A stretch of DNA of 64,000 nt from positions 6,441 through 70,440 of the forward strand of contig NZ_JACSYA010000029.1 of the NCBI RefSeq assembly GCF_029870285.1. Reading direction: 5' to 3'. Positions 43,630 through 52,538 of this stretch are shown in pieces. Position 1 is the first letter of the stretch. The number at the start of each line of letters is the position of its first letter. Origin of the DNA: Delftia sp. PS-11. GTDB taxonomy: Bacteria > Pseudomonadota > Gammaproteobacteria > Burkholderiales > Burkholderiaceae_C. The position numbers were made by a program, and so were the translations under genes. The notes under the pieces were generated by a model. That model was not told the origin of the DNA and ran no database searches. It worked only from the letters and a program-made list of their open reading frames with translations.

Positions 43630-43665
43630 AAAAAGCCCGCAGGCGCATCGCCTGCGGGCTTTTTT
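43630..43665 (+). terminator. Bidirectional intrinsic terminator between chemoreceptor and old yellow enzyme genes
   Basis: A 12-bp perfect stem, AGCCCGCAGGCG, loop CAT, CGCCTGCGGGCT, is preceded by A-run and followed by six T. It serves both convergent genes. Confidence 0.92.
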
Positions 43666-43690
43666 GATGTGCGGTGGCCGCGTGTTGCGG

Positions 43691-44809
43691 TCAGCCCGGA
43701 TGGACGGCCGGGTAGTCGGTGTAGCCCTCGGCCCCGCCACCGTAGAACCTGCTCGTATCCCAGGCGTTGAGCGGCAGGCCGTCGCGCAGACGGTGAACCA
43801 GATCCGGGTTGGAGATGAAGGCCTTGCCGAAGGCCACGATGTCGGCGTGGCCGCTTTCCACGGCGCGCAGGGCCATGTCGCGGTCATAGCCATTGTTGAC
43901 CATCCATGCCCCCTGGCCACCGGCCATGCGGTAGGCCGACCTGAGCGCCGCATAGTCAAAGGGCCGCTCGGGCAGTTCGCGCGGGCCGCCCGTGGAGCCT
44001 TCGATGATGTGGACATAGGCCAGGCCCAGCGGGGCCAGCTGGCGCACCACGTATTCGAACAGCGGCTGGGGATCGGCATCGACAATGCCATTGGCCGGAG
44101 TGACGGGCGACAGGCGTATGCCCACCCGGCCACCGCCTGCGGCGTCGACGGCCGCGCGGGTGCATTCGAGCAGCAGGCGCGCACGGTTCTCTATGCTGCC
44201 GCCGTAATCGTCATCGCGCAGGTTGGCACCCGTCTTGAGGAACTGGTCTAGCAGGTAGCCGTTGGCGGCATGCAGCTCCACGCCGTCGAAGCCAGCGGTC
44301 TGCACGGCATTGCGCGCGGCCACTGCGAAAGCATGGACGATGCCGGGCAACTCCTGCTGGGCCAGTGCGCGTGGCATGGAGGTCGGCTCGAACCGGCCCT
44401 GGCCCGTGGTCTCGTCGATCACATAGGTCTTGGTTTTCGCCACCACGGCGCTGGGGCCCACAGGGGCCTGGCCTTCGGGCTGCAGCGAGGTATGGGAGAC
44501 GCGGCCCACATGCCACAGCTGGGTGACGATGCGGCCACCGGCTGCATGCACGGCATCAGTCACGCGCTTCCAGCCGTCGAGCTGCTCGCTGCCGTACAGC
44601 CCGGGCACATGGGCATAGCCCTGACCCTGGTGGCTGATGGCCGTGCCTTCGCTGATCAGCAGGCCGGCGCTGGCCCGCTGGCTGTAGTAGGTGGCCATGA
44701 GCCCGGTGGGAACGGCGCCAGGGGCGCGGTTGCGTGTCAGCGGCGCCATGGCGATGCGGTTGGGCAGGCGCAGATCGCCAGCCTGGATGGGATCGAACAA
44801 GGAGGACAT
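43691..44809 (-). CDS. Old yellow enzyme family NADH:flavin oxidoreductase (NemA-like)
   Basis: 372-residue FMN TIM barrel that reduces activated alkenes, nitroesters or N-ethylmaleimide. Motifs are NRIAMAPLTRNRA, the substrate-binding HAANGYLLDQFL with its His-Ala-Ala-Asn form, YGGSIENRARL, and AFGKAFISNPDLV for FMN phosphate. ATG 44809 (MSSLFDPIQ) is chosen because the fold starts here; an upstream GTG at 44872 would add 21 residues without homology. It ends beside a shared terminator. The natural substrate is unknown. Confidence 0.9.
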   Translation of the reverse strand: MSSLFDPIQAGDLRLPNRIAMAPLTRNRAPGAVPTGLMATYYSQRASAGLLISEGTAISHQGQGYAHVPGLYGSEQLDGWKRVTDAVHAAGGRIVTQLWHVGRVSHTSLQPEGQAPVGPSAVVAKTKTYVIDETTGQGRFEPTSMPRALAQQELPGIVHAFAVAARNAVQTAGFDGVELHAANGYLLDQFLKTGANLRDDDYGGSIENRARLLLECTRAAVDAAGGGRVGIRLSPVTPANGIVDADPQPLFEYVVRQLAPLGLAYVHIIEGSTGGPRELPERPFDYAALRSAYRMAGGQGAWMVNNGYDRDMALRAVESGHADIVAFGKAFISNPDLVHRLRDGLPLNAWDTSRFYGGGAEGYTDYPAVHPG

Positions 44810-45029
44810 GCGTCGGGGCTTTCTGTAGGTGAACGAGCGCGCCGCTTGCGCTGGCGGCAGGGCGCGCGTCACAGATTACCCTCCGCAGATTCAAGCGTGC
44901 ATCCTGGCAATTTGCGTACTGTCGTACAGGTGACAGTGGTGTTGTCTGTGGCAGGGGTGATGCAAAATGCAGCGGGCCGGCAGGTATCCACCTGCCGGCC
45001 CGTGCCATGGGTGCGTATCGAGGCGTTGC

Positions 45030-45638
45030 TTACTTGAGCAGGCCTTCGGCCTTCATGGCAGCCTGCACGGCCGGGCGGGCCAGCACACGCTCGCGGTAAG
45101 CCAGGATATTGGTCAGTCCGGAGATGTCCACACCCACGAACTGGGCCCAGCCGGTCACGGTGAACAGGTAGGCATCGGCCACGGTGAACTGCTCTCCCAT
45201 CAGGTAGTCACGGCCATGGAGCTCGCCATCCACCCACTTGAGCCGGTCCAGCACGCGCTGGCGCACGGCGGGCTTGTAGTCTTCGGGGGTGGCCGGGTTG
45301 AACAGCGGGCCGAAGCCTTTGTGCAGTTCGGTGCCGATGAAGTTCAGCCACTCCTGCAGGTGGTAGCGGGCCATGGTGCCGTTGGGCGGGGCCAGCTTCT
45401 TGTCGGGCACCAGGTCGGCCAGGTACTGGACGATGGCCGGGCCTTCGTGCAGCGTATCGCCGTCGTCAAGCACCAGGAACGGCACATAGCCCAGCGGATT
45501 GATGCCGTAGAAGTCCGTGCCGTCCTGCAGCTTGTGGCTCTTGGTGCTGGCCAGGACCGGCTCATACGCCAGCCCTGCCTCGTGCAGGACGATATGGGGG
45601 GACAGGGAACAGGCGCCAGGGCTGTAGTAGAGCTTCAT
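45030..45638 (-). CDS. Glutathione S-transferase, beta class
   Basis: 202 residues. The N-terminal thioredoxin fold begins MKLYYSPGACSLSPHIVL, with the beta-class Cys10 that forms a mixed disulfide with glutathione, GYVPFLVLDD and the glutathione-contacting EGPAIVQYLAD. The C-terminal all-helical domain follows. ATG 45638 is behind GGAAG. It probably acts in detoxification of electrophiles; the neighbouring old yellow enzyme and FMN reductase have related roles, although they do not form one operon with it. Confidence 0.92.
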   Translation of the reverse strand: MKLYYSPGACSLSPHIVLHEAGLAYEPVLASTKSHKLQDGTDFYGINPLGYVPFLVLDDGDTLHEGPAIVQYLADLVPDKKLAPPNGTMARYHLQEWLNFIGTELHKGFGPLFNPATPEDYKPAVRQRVLDRLKWVDGELHGRDYLMGEQFTVADAYLFTVTGWAQFVGVDISGLTNILAYRERVLARPAVQAAMKAEGLLK

Positions 45639-45738
45639 GGTGGATTGCTTCCGAACAGAAGAAAAAGACAGGTGTCCATGCTAACCCCTGCTGGCGCTGC
45701 CGTGCATGACGCTACCGCGACGCTGGCAGGGTTCCCGG

Positions 45739-46317
45739 TCAGGATGCCAGGCGCTGCGCGGCCCAGAGCACCTGCTCCAGCACGGCCTTCATGCCCTGCT
45801 GGTCCTGGGCCCGCTGCAGGCGGCCGGCTTCATCGAAGGCTTCGCCAGCCTGGCCCACGGCATGGGCGCGAGGGGCCAGCCAGCACTGCAGGTTCAGTAG
45901 CAGCGGTGCCAGATGGGCCTGGCCGCGCAGTCCGCCCAGTGCGCCGGGCGATGCGCTGGCCATGCCGACCACCTTGCCCCGGAAGGGCAGGGTGCCGTCA
46001 GACCATACCGGGTCGCCAGCCACGGGGCTCGATGCCCAGTCGATGGCGTTCTTGAGCAGTGCAGGGTAGCTGCCGTTGTACTCGGGCGAGCAGATCAGCC
46101 AGGCCGGGTGGCTGTGCAGCGCAGCCTTGAGGCGCAGCACGTCGGCTGGCGTGCCACGCGCTTCCAGGTCGGCGTTGTACATGGGAATGTCGAAATCCGC
46201 CAGCTCCAGCAGCGTGGGCTGGGCGCCCAGTTCACGGGCCATGCCGGCGGCGGCGGCGGCCAGGCGGCGGTTGTGCGATTGTTGGCGGGTGCTGCCCGCG
46301 AAGATGAGGATTTGCAT
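45739..46317 (-). CDS. NAD(P)H-dependent FMN reductase family protein
   Basis: 192-residue flavodoxin-like fold. The FMN phosphate loop is [16 protein letters not shown] (5-20) and the second signature [18 protein letters not shown] with [17 protein letters not shown] residues is clear. Reduced FMN or direct quinone or azo reduction is the likely product. ATG 46317 fits the beta strand that begins the fold; three more residues are possible from 46326. A perfect parS palindrome lies 82 bases upstream. Confidence 0.88.
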   Translation of the reverse strand: MQILIFAGSTRQQSHNRRLAAAAAGMARELGAQPTLLELADFDIPMYNADLEARGTPADVLRLKAALHSHPAWLICSPEYNGSYPALLKNAIDWASSPVAGDPVWSDGTLPFRGKVVGMASASPGALGGLRGQAHLAPLLLNLQCWLAPRAHAVGQAGEAFDEAGRLQRAQDQQGMKAVLEQVLWAAQRLAS

Positions 46318-46398
46318 GGCAGCCATTGCATCACAGCGCGCGCACATGATTCTTGCAAGCCGCGCAGGACGCGGGCCGGGCAGCGCAGCATCCCGCCG

Positions 46399-46414
46399 TG
46401 TTCCACGTGGAACA
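46399..46414 (+). promoter_or_regulatory. parS ParB-binding site upstream of mnmG
   Basis: TGTTCCACGTGGAACA is a perfect 16-base palindrome of the TGTTNCACGTGNAACA class, extended to 22 bases (46396-46417). It lies in the intergenic region between the FMN reductase gene and mnmG. Confidence 0.88.
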
Positions 46415-46596
46415 CGGCACCGTGCCGCCGATGCCCCAACCCCTTGCAAGGCATTGTTGCGCCAAAGATGGGAAAATCGCGGGTTCCCCGCTGGGTTGCC
46501 TGTGCCAAACGCAGGAAGGTGGCCTGCCAGGAGCGCCGGAGCGTGAGTGCTTCGTGTCGGGGGCTTGGGCCGGGCAGGCCCCCGGAGTCGATAAGC

Positions 46597-48567
46597 ATGT
46601 TGTACCCACAGGAATTTGATGTGATCGTGGTCGGTGGCGGCCACGCCGGCACCGAGGCCGCGCTGGCGGCCGCGCGCATGGGCTGCAAGACACTGCTGCT
46701 TTCGCACAACATCGAGACCCTGGGCCAGATGAGCTGCAACCCCAGCATCGGCGGCATCGGCAAGGGCCATCTGGTCAAGGAAGTGGATGCGCTGGGCGGC
46801 GCCATGGCGCTGGCGACCGACAAGGGCGGCATACAGTTTCGAATCCTCAACAGCTCCAAGGGCCCGGCCGTGCGCGCCACGCGCGCCCAGGCCGACCGCA
46901 TTCTCTACAAGGCGGCGATCCGCGAGATGCTGGAGAACCAGCCCAACCTGTGGCTGTTCCAGCAGGCGGTGGACGATCTGATGGTGGAGGGGGACCGCGT
47001 GGTGGGCGCTGTCACCCAGGTCGGCATCCGCTTTCGCAGCCGCACCGTGGTGCTGACGGCGGGCACCTTCCTTGATGGCAAGATCCATGTGGGCCTGAAC
47101 AACTACGCCGCCGGCCGCGCAGGCGATCCGCCGGCCGTGAGCCTGTCGGCGCGGCTCAAGGAACTGCAGCTGCCCCAGGGGCGCCTGAAGACCGGCACGC
47201 CGCCGCGCATCGACGGGCGCAGCATCGACTTCTCGCAATGCGAGGAACAGCCCGGCGACGGCATGCCCGGCGGCATCAACGAAGGCGTGCTCCCTGTGTT
47301 CAGCTTCATCGGCCATGCCCGCATGCATCCGCGCCAGATGCCGTGCTGGATCACGCACACCAATGCGCGCACGCACGACATCATCCGCAGCGGCTTCGAC
47401 CGCAGCCCCATGTTCACGGGCAAGATCGAAGGCGTGGGGCCGCGCTATTGCCCCAGCGTCGAGGACAAGATCAACCGTTTCGCGGACAAGGAAAGCCACC
47501 AGATTTTCCTGGAGCCCGAGGGCCTGACCACCCACGAGTTCTACCCCAACGGCATCTCCACCAGCCTGCCCTTCGACATCCAGTATGAGCTGGTGCGCAG
47601 CATGAAAGGGCTGGAGAATGCGCACATTCTGCGCCCTGGCTACGCCATCGAGTACGACTACTTCGATCCGCGCTCGCTCAAGAGCAGCTTCGAGACCCGC
47701 CAGATCCAGGGCCTGTTCTTCGCCGGCCAGATCAATGGCACGACGGGCTACGAGGAGGCCGCGGCCCAGGGCCTGTTCGCCGGCGTCAACGCCGCGCTGC
47801 AGTGCCGTGGCGAAGGCCCGTGGCTGCCGCGCCGCGACGAGGCCTATCTGGGCGTGCTGGTCGATGATCTGATCACCAAGGGCGTGACCGAGCCCTACCG
47901 CATGTTCACCAGCCGCGCCGAGTTCCGGCTGCAGCTGCGCGAGGACAATGCCGATATGCGCCTGACCGAAGCCGGCCGCCGCATGGGGCTGGTGGACGAT
48001 GCGCGCTGGGATGCCTTCAGCCGCAAGCGCGATGCTGTTTCACGTGAAACAGAACGCCTGAAGTCCACCTGGGTCAATCCGCGCATCGTTTCGGCAGAAG
48101 AGTCCGGGCGCGTGCTGGGCAAATCCATGGAGCGCGAGTACAACCTGTTCGACCTGCTGCGCCGCCCCGAAGTGGGCTACAGCCAGCTCATGGGCATGAA
48201 CGCGGGGCAGTGGGCATCGGCCGATGTGCAGCCCGAGGCGCTGGGTGATCTCAGCGGCCCGGTGATCGAGCAGGTCGAGATCGCGGCCAAGTATTCGGGC
48301 TACATCGACCGCCAGAAGGACGAGGTGCTGCGCGCCGCGCACTTCGAGAACCTGCGCCTGCCGGCCGAGCTGGACTACATGCAGGTGGCAGCCCTGTCCT
48401 TCGAGGTGCGCCAGAAGCTGCAAAAGCACCGGCCCGAAACCCTGGGCCAGGCTTCGCGCATTTCGGGCGTCACGCCTGCCGCCATCTCGCTGCTGATGGT
48501 GCATCTGAAGAAAAATGGATTCAGGGGCTTTGCCGCGCATGCGCAGGACGAAGGAGCCGCAGCATGA
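46597..48567 (+). CDS. mnmG: tRNA uridine-5-carboxymethylaminomethyl modification enzyme MnmG (GidA)
   Basis: 656-residue FAD protein that with MnmE modifies U34 of several tRNAs. The N-terminal FAD motif is [20 protein letters not shown], followed by the family signatures [15 protein letters not shown] and [11 protein letters not shown], with [14 protein letters not shown] in the middle. The C-terminal helical domain binds MnmE. ATG 46597 aligns with family starts. Its stop overlaps the rsmG start as ATGA. A parS palindrome is embedded in the coding sequence at 48036 (codons for VSRET). The gene often lies near the replication origin. Confidence 0.96.
   Translation: MLYPQEFDVIVVGGGHAGTEAALAAARMGCKTLLLSHNIETLGQMSCNPSIGGIGKGHLVKEVDALGGAMALATDKGGIQFRILNSSKGPAVRATRAQADRILYKAAIREMLENQPNLWLFQQAVDDLMVEGDRVVGAVTQVGIRFRSRTVVLTAGTFLDGKIHVGLNNYAAGRAGDPPAVSLSARLKELQLPQGRLKTGTPPRIDGRSIDFSQCEEQPGDGMPGGINEGVLPVFSFIGHARMHPRQMPCWITHTNARTHDIIRSGFDRSPMFTGKIEGVGPRYCPSVEDKINRFADKESHQIFLEPEGLTTHEFYPNGISTSLPFDIQYELVRSMKGLENAHILRPGYAIEYDYFDPRSLKSSFETRQIQGLFFAGQINGTTGYEEAAAQGLFAGVNAALQCRGEGPWLPRRDEAYLGVLVDDLITKGVTEPYRMFTSRAEFRLQLREDNADMRLTEAGRRMGLVDDARWDAFSRKRDAVSRETERLKSTWVNPRIVSAEESGRVLGKSMEREYNLFDLLRRPEVGYSQLMGMNAGQWASADVQPEALGDLSGPVIEQVEIAAKYSGYIDRQKDEVLRAAHFENLRLPAELDYMQVAALSFEVRQKLQKHRPETLGQASRISGVTPAAISLLMVHLKKNGFRGFAAHAQDEGAAA
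48036..48051 (+). promoter_or_regulatory. parS ParB-binding site inside mnmG
   Basis: TGTTTCACGTGAAACA is an exact match to the consensus parS palindrome, extended to 18 bases (48035-48052). It is read as Ala-Val-Ser-Arg-Glu-Thr codons in mnmG. Confidence 0.93.
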
Positions 48568-49226
48568 GCGAGCTTCGCATTGCGCTTGAAGCCGGCCTGC
48601 AGGCGCTGGGGCTGGAGCTGGCTCCCGCACAGGTCGATGCGCTGATGCAGTTCCAGGAACTGCTGGGCAAGTGGAACAAGGTCTACAACCTCACGGCCGT
48701 GCGCGATCCGCAGGAGATGCTCACCCACCACCTGCTCGACAGCCTGGCGGCCGTGCCGGCCCTGCGCCGCTACCTCGGTCAGATGCCCGCGCACGAAGGC
48801 CGCACCGCCATGCTGGATGTGGGCTCGGGCGGTGGACTGCCGGGCGTGGTCTTTGCCGTCTGCTGCCCGCAGATCGATGTGCATTGCGTGGACACCGTCG
48901 GCAAGAAGGCCGCCTTCATTCAACAGGTGGCGGCCACGCTGCGCCTGCCCAACCTGCGCGGCATCCACAGCCGCGTGGAGCAGCTGACGGCACGCTATCC
49001 GCTGATCAGCTGCCGGGCCTTTGCCTCGCTGGTGGACTTCACCACCTGGTCGAGCCAGGCGCTGCAGGAGGGCGGGGCATGGATGGCCATGAAGGGCAAG
49101 CATCCCAATGATGAGATGGCTGCCCTGCCAGACGATGTGCGGGTGTTTCACGTGGAACCCCTGGAGGTGCCGGGTCTGGATGCCGAGCGCTGCATCGTCT
49201 GGCTGCAAAAAAGCGTTGCAGACTGA
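48564..49226 (+). CDS. rsmG: 16S rRNA (guanine-527 N7) methyltransferase RsmG (GidB)
   Basis: 220-residue SAM-dependent methyltransferase that modifies G527 in 16S rRNA. N-terminal helices contain [19 protein letters not shown] and [12 protein letters not shown]; the SAM site is [16 protein letters not shown] (about 83-98), followed by [13 protein letters not shown] and [11 protein letters not shown]. The ATGA overlap with mnmG couples translation. A degenerate parS site lies near its end. Confidence 0.96.
   Translation: MSELRIALEAGLQALGLELAPAQVDALMQFQELLGKWNKVYNLTAVRDPQEMLTHHLLDSLAAVPALRRYLGQMPAHEGRTAMLDVGSGGGLPGVVFAVCCPQIDVHCVDTVGKKAAFIQQVAATLRLPNLRGIHSRVEQLTARYPLISCRAFASLVDFTTWSSQALQEGGAWMAMKGKHPNDEMAALPDDVRVFHVEPLEVPGLDAERCIVWLQKSVAD
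49144..49159 (+). promoter_or_regulatory. Degenerate parS-like site inside rsmG
   Basis: TGTTTCACGTGGAACC keeps the CACGTG core and one consensus arm; the last base of the other arm is C instead of A. It lies in the coding sequence (Val-Phe-His-Val-Glu-Pro). Confidence 0.65.
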
Positions 49227-49390
49227 AGATTGCCCTGGTTGCACGCACGCCTGAAAGGTCGGCCGCTGGCCGAGCCAGCGCAGTACTTGTGCGCTGATGC
49301 GAGGCGTCTGCGTTGTGGCGGCGCCATGCTCCGTGGGCACTGGTGGTTGCCCTCGCATAAACTCCCAGCTTTCAACGCTCAGGGGGCAGC

Positions 49391-50005
49391 ATGTTCGGCA
49401 TCTCAGATTTTGGCGCCTTCGCCGTTGCCGTTGTCCTGTTCCTGCTGATCCCCGGGCCTGGCAATCTGGCGCTGATCACCTCCACGGGCAAGGGCGGCAT
49501 CCGTGCCGGCATGGCTGCTTGCCTGGGCGTGATCGTGGCAGACCAGGCGCTGATCTGGATGGCTGTGGCTGGAGTGGCCGCGCTGCTGTCTTCCTATCCG
49601 GCGGCCTTTCATGCCGTGCAATGGCTGGGTGCGGCCTACCTGGCGTGGCTGGGGTGGAAAATGCTCACGGCCAGGCCCGGCAGCAAACCCGTGCTCCATA
49701 TCGAGCCGCGTCATTATTTTCGCCAGGCCGGATTGATCACGCTGATGAACCCCAAGTCGATTGTGTTCTATATGGCGTTCTTTCCTCTGTTCGTCGATCC
49801 GGCCCGGCACCAGGGCCTGTTCACTTTTGCGGTGATGGCGGCCACGGTGGCCGTGCTGACGTTTCTCTATTGCCTGATCGTGGTGCTGCTGACCGCGCAT
49901 CTGGCCGAGCGCATGCGCGCCAATCCTGCGGTTTCCCGGATTCTCGAAAAGACTGCGGGTGTGTTTCTGATCGGTTTTGGCCTGAAGCTGGCCATCTCCA
50001 AATAA
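49391..50005 (+). CDS. LysE/RhtB-family amino-acid exporter
   Basis: 204 residues with about six membrane helices. The family signature LIPGPGNLALITSTGKGGIR lies near the N-terminus and NPKSIVFYMAFFP in the middle. It exports an amino acid or homoserine-lactone-like compound. ATG 49391 is behind GGGGGCAG. It sits between rsmG and parA; 13 bases separate it from parA, so the three may be co-transcribed, an insertion relative to the usual rsmG-parA order. Confidence 0.9.
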   Translation: MFGISDFGAFAVAVVLFLLIPGPGNLALITSTGKGGIRAGMAACLGVIVADQALIWMAVAGVAALLSSYPAAFHAVQWLGAAYLAWLGWKMLTARPGSKPVLHIEPRHYFRQAGLITLMNPKSIVFYMAFFPLFVDPARHQGLFTFAVMAATVAVLTFLYCLIVVLLTAHLAERMRANPAVSRILEKTAGVFLIGFGLKLAISK

Positions 50006-50018
50006 GCATCTCAATACC

Positions 50019-50789
50019 ATGGCCAAAATCTTCTGTGTCGCCAATCAAAAGGGTGGGGTCGGCAAGACCACCACCACCGTCAATCTCGCTGCCGGCCTGG
50101 CCAAGATCGGCCAGCGCGTACTGCTGATCGATCTGGACCCCCAGGGCAATGCCACCATGGGCTCGGGCGTGGACAAGCGTGCACTGGAGCTGTCGGTCTA
50201 CGATGTGCTGCTGGAGAACGCCAGCGTCAAGGAAGCGGCCGTGTTTTCCGAGCCCGTGGGCTACCACGTGCTGGGCGCCAACCGTGAACTCAGCGGCGCC
50301 GAGATCGAGCTGGTCACGCTGGAGCGCCGCAACGAGCGCCTCAAGGGCGCGCTCAAGGCGGCCGATGCCGACTACGACTTCGTGCTGGTTGACTGCCCGC
50401 CCAGCCTGTCCATGCTCACGCTCAACGGCCTGTGCGCGGCGCACGGCGTGATCGTGCCCATGCAGTGCGAGTATTTCGCGCTCGAAGGCCTGACGGATCT
50501 GGTCAACACCATCAAGCAGGTCCATGCCAACATGAACCCTGACCTGCAGATCATCGGCCTGCTGCGCGTGATGTTCGATCCGCGCACCACGCTGCAGCAG
50601 CAGGTCAGCGACCAGCTCAAGGACCATTTTGCCGACAAGGTGTTCGATACCGTGATTCCCCGCAATGTGCGCCTTGCCGAGGCTCCCAGCTATGGCGTGC
50701 CCGGCGTGGTGTTCGACCCTTCGGCCAAGGGCAGCAAGGCCTTCATCGAGTTCGCGCGCGAGATGGTGCGCCGCATCGAGAAGATGTGA
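50019..50789 (+). CDS. parA: Chromosome-partitioning ATPase ParA (Soj)
   Basis: 256-residue deviant Walker ATPase of the chromosomal ParA type: KGGVGKTTTTVNLAAGLA (11-28) with the signature Lys, DLDPQGNAT for Walker A', and VDCPPSLSMLT for Walker B. It has no N-terminal DNA-binding extension, which separates it from plasmid type Ia ParA. With ParB and parS it moves the origin region to the cell poles. A parS site follows its stop by six bases. parB lies one gene downstream. Confidence 0.96.
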   Translation: MAKIFCVANQKGGVGKTTTTVNLAAGLAKIGQRVLLIDLDPQGNATMGSGVDKRALELSVYDVLLENASVKEAAVFSEPVGYHVLGANRELSGAEIELVTLERRNERLKGALKAADADYDFVLVDCPPSLSMLTLNGLCAAHGVIVPMQCEYFALEGLTDLVNTIKQVHANMNPDLQIIGLLRVMFDPRTTLQQQVSDQLKDHFADKVFDTVIPRNVRLAEAPSYGVPGVVFDPSAKGSKAFIEFAREMVRRIEKM

Positions 50790-50790
50790 G

Positions 50791-51381
50791 ATGCAGGTTC
50801 CACGTGAAACAGGTGATGCGTGCGCAGCCGCAACGGCTGGCGCAGCACTGAATGCCGAGGACATCTGGCTGCTGCCGGGCTGGCAAGACTCGGACGCGGA
50901 CCATTGGCAGAGCCACTGGGAGCGCCGCCATGGCTACCGCCGGCTGGAGCAAAACGACTGGCAGCGCCCGCTGCGCGGGGACTGGAGTGCGCGGCTGCAG
51001 GACACCGTGCTCGATGCGCCGCGCCCTGTGGTGCTGGTGGCCCACAGCCTGGGTTGCGTGCTGGTGGCCTGGTGGGCCGCGCATTCGCCGCAGGCAGCCA
51101 GCAAGGTGCGCGGCGCCCTGCTGGTCGCGCCCGGCGATACCGAACTGCCCCATCTGCGCGAGCAGCTGCCGGGCTGGGCCCCCGTGGCCATGCGCAGCCT
51201 GCCGTTTCCCGCCATCGTGGTGGGCAGCAGCAACGACATCCATTGCAGCCCGCAGCGCACGCAGGCCATGGCGCAGGCCTGGGGTGCCCGCCTGGTCGAT
51301 GCCGGAGCGCTGGGGCACATCAACTCGGCCAGCGCGCTGGGCAGCTGGGACAGCGGCCATGCGCTGCTGCAGACCCTTTGA
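50791..51381 (+). CDS. RBBP9/YdeN-family serine hydrolase (alpha/beta fold)
   Basis: 196 residues. WLLPGWQDSDADHWQSHWE at the start and the nucleophile elbow VAHSLGC are typical of the RBBP9/YdeN family; the triad would be that Ser, the Asp in SSNDIHC and the His in LGHINSAS. The start is ATG 50791, one base after the parA stop; the parS site covers codons 3-7. Its substrate is unknown. It stands between parA and parB with close spacing (8-13 bases to parB), so it is co-transcribed with the partition genes. Confidence 0.85.
   Translation: MQVPRETGDACAAATAGAALNAEDIWLLPGWQDSDADHWQSHWERRHGYRRLEQNDWQRPLRGDWSARLQDTVLDAPRPVVLVAHSLGCVLVAWWAAHSPQAASKVRGALLVAPGDTELPHLREQLPGWAPVAMRSLPFPAIVVGSSNDIHCSPQRTQAMAQAWGARLVDAGALGHINSASALGSWDSGHALLQTL
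50796..50811 (+). promoter_or_regulatory. parS-like site at the parA/hydrolase junction
   Basis: GGTTCCACGTGAAACA matches the TGTTNCACGTGNAACA pattern except for G in the first position. It overlaps the first codons of the hydrolase gene. Confidence 0.75.
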
Positions 51382-51394
51382 CGAAGGAATGAAC

Positions 51395-52324
51395 ATGGTG
51401 ACGAAGAAACCCAAGGGTCTGGGACGCGGGCTGGAAGCCCTGCTCGGCCCCAAAGTCGATGACAAGGCTGCAGCGGCAGCCTCGGCCGACGCCGGCCTGC
51501 CCAACGTGCTGGCACTCGACAGCATGGTGCCCGGCCAGTACCAGCCGCGCACGCACATGGACGAGGGCGCGCTCTACGAGCTGGCCGAAAGCATCAAGGC
51601 GCAGGGCATCATGCAGCCCATTCTGGTGCGCCGGCTGGCTCGGGGCGGCAATGCCGGCAAGTACGAGATCATCGCGGGTGAGCGGCGTTTTCGCGCGGCC
51701 CGCATCGCGGGCCTGGCTGAAGTGCCGGTGCTGGTGCGCGATGTGCCTGACGAGGCTGCCGCCGCCATGGCGCTGATCGAGAACATCCAGCGCGAAGACC
51801 TCAATCCGCTGGAAGAGGCCCAGGGCCTGTCGCGCCTGGTCAAGGAGTTCGGCCTCACGCACGAGCAGGCCGCGCAGGCCGTGGGCCGCTCGCGCAGCGC
51901 CGCCACCAACATGCTGCGGCTGCTGAACCTGGCCGAGCCGGTGCAGACCATGCTCATGGCCGGCGACATCGACATGGGCCACGCGCGCGCGCTGCTGTCG
52001 CTGGACCGCGCATCCCAGATCACGGCGGGCAACCAGATCGCGGCCAGGAAGCTGTCGGTGCGCGAGGCCGAGTCCCTGGTCAAGAAAATCGGCGCCGATT
52101 TCAGCCTGGTCCGCCAGAAATCCAAGAAGGATGTCAAATCGCGCGATGTCAAACGGGTGGAAGAAGAACTGTCCGATTTGCTGATGGCCGATGTGGAAGT
52201 CCGTATCAAGAAGACCGTGCGCCGTGGCGGCAAACTCCAGGAGGTTGGAGAAGTCGCCATCCAGTTCGGCTCGCTGGATGCACTCAATGGTCTGATTGAT
52301 CGTTTGCGCCAGAATGCCGACTGA
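51395..52324 (+). CDS. parB: Chromosome-partitioning protein ParB (Spo0J)
   Basis: 309 residues. The N-terminal KGLGRGLEALLG motif contacts ParA; the CTPase/ParB domain has PGQYQPRTHM, GERRFRAARIAGL and ALIENIQREDLNPLEEA; the helix-turn-helix (THEQAAQAVGRSRSAATNML) binds parS; a C-terminal dimer domain closes the protein. ATG 51395 is chosen because AAGGA lies six bases before it; the ATG at 51389 touches the ribosome site. The parS sites in this block are its expected targets. Confidence 0.95.
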   Translation: MVTKKPKGLGRGLEALLGPKVDDKAAAAASADAGLPNVLALDSMVPGQYQPRTHMDEGALYELAESIKAQGIMQPILVRRLARGGNAGKYEIIAGERRFRAARIAGLAEVPVLVRDVPDEAAAAMALIENIQREDLNPLEEAQGLSRLVKEFGLTHEQAAQAVGRSRSAATNMLRLLNLAEPVQTMLMAGDIDMGHARALLSLDRASQITAGNQIAARKLSVREAESLVKKIGADFSLVRQKSKKDVKSRDVKRVEEELSDLLMADVEVRIKKTVRRGGKLQEVGEVAIQFGSLDALNGLIDRLRQNAD

Positions 52325-52538
52325 TTGCAGGATTTTCTGTAACTGCTTGTCACCGTTGCATTGTTTGTGGCCTGGCGGCACAGTCGCGCTTTTTCGATTT
52401 CGGCAATAACGGTATATTCCACGCCGTTATGCAAGGTAATTGTCCGTAATCGGATGGCCCGGGATGTTTCAACCCGGGATTTCCATGGCTTTTGCCTTGC
52501 GACACCTTTCACTTCGACCAGACCAAGAGGATGACACC

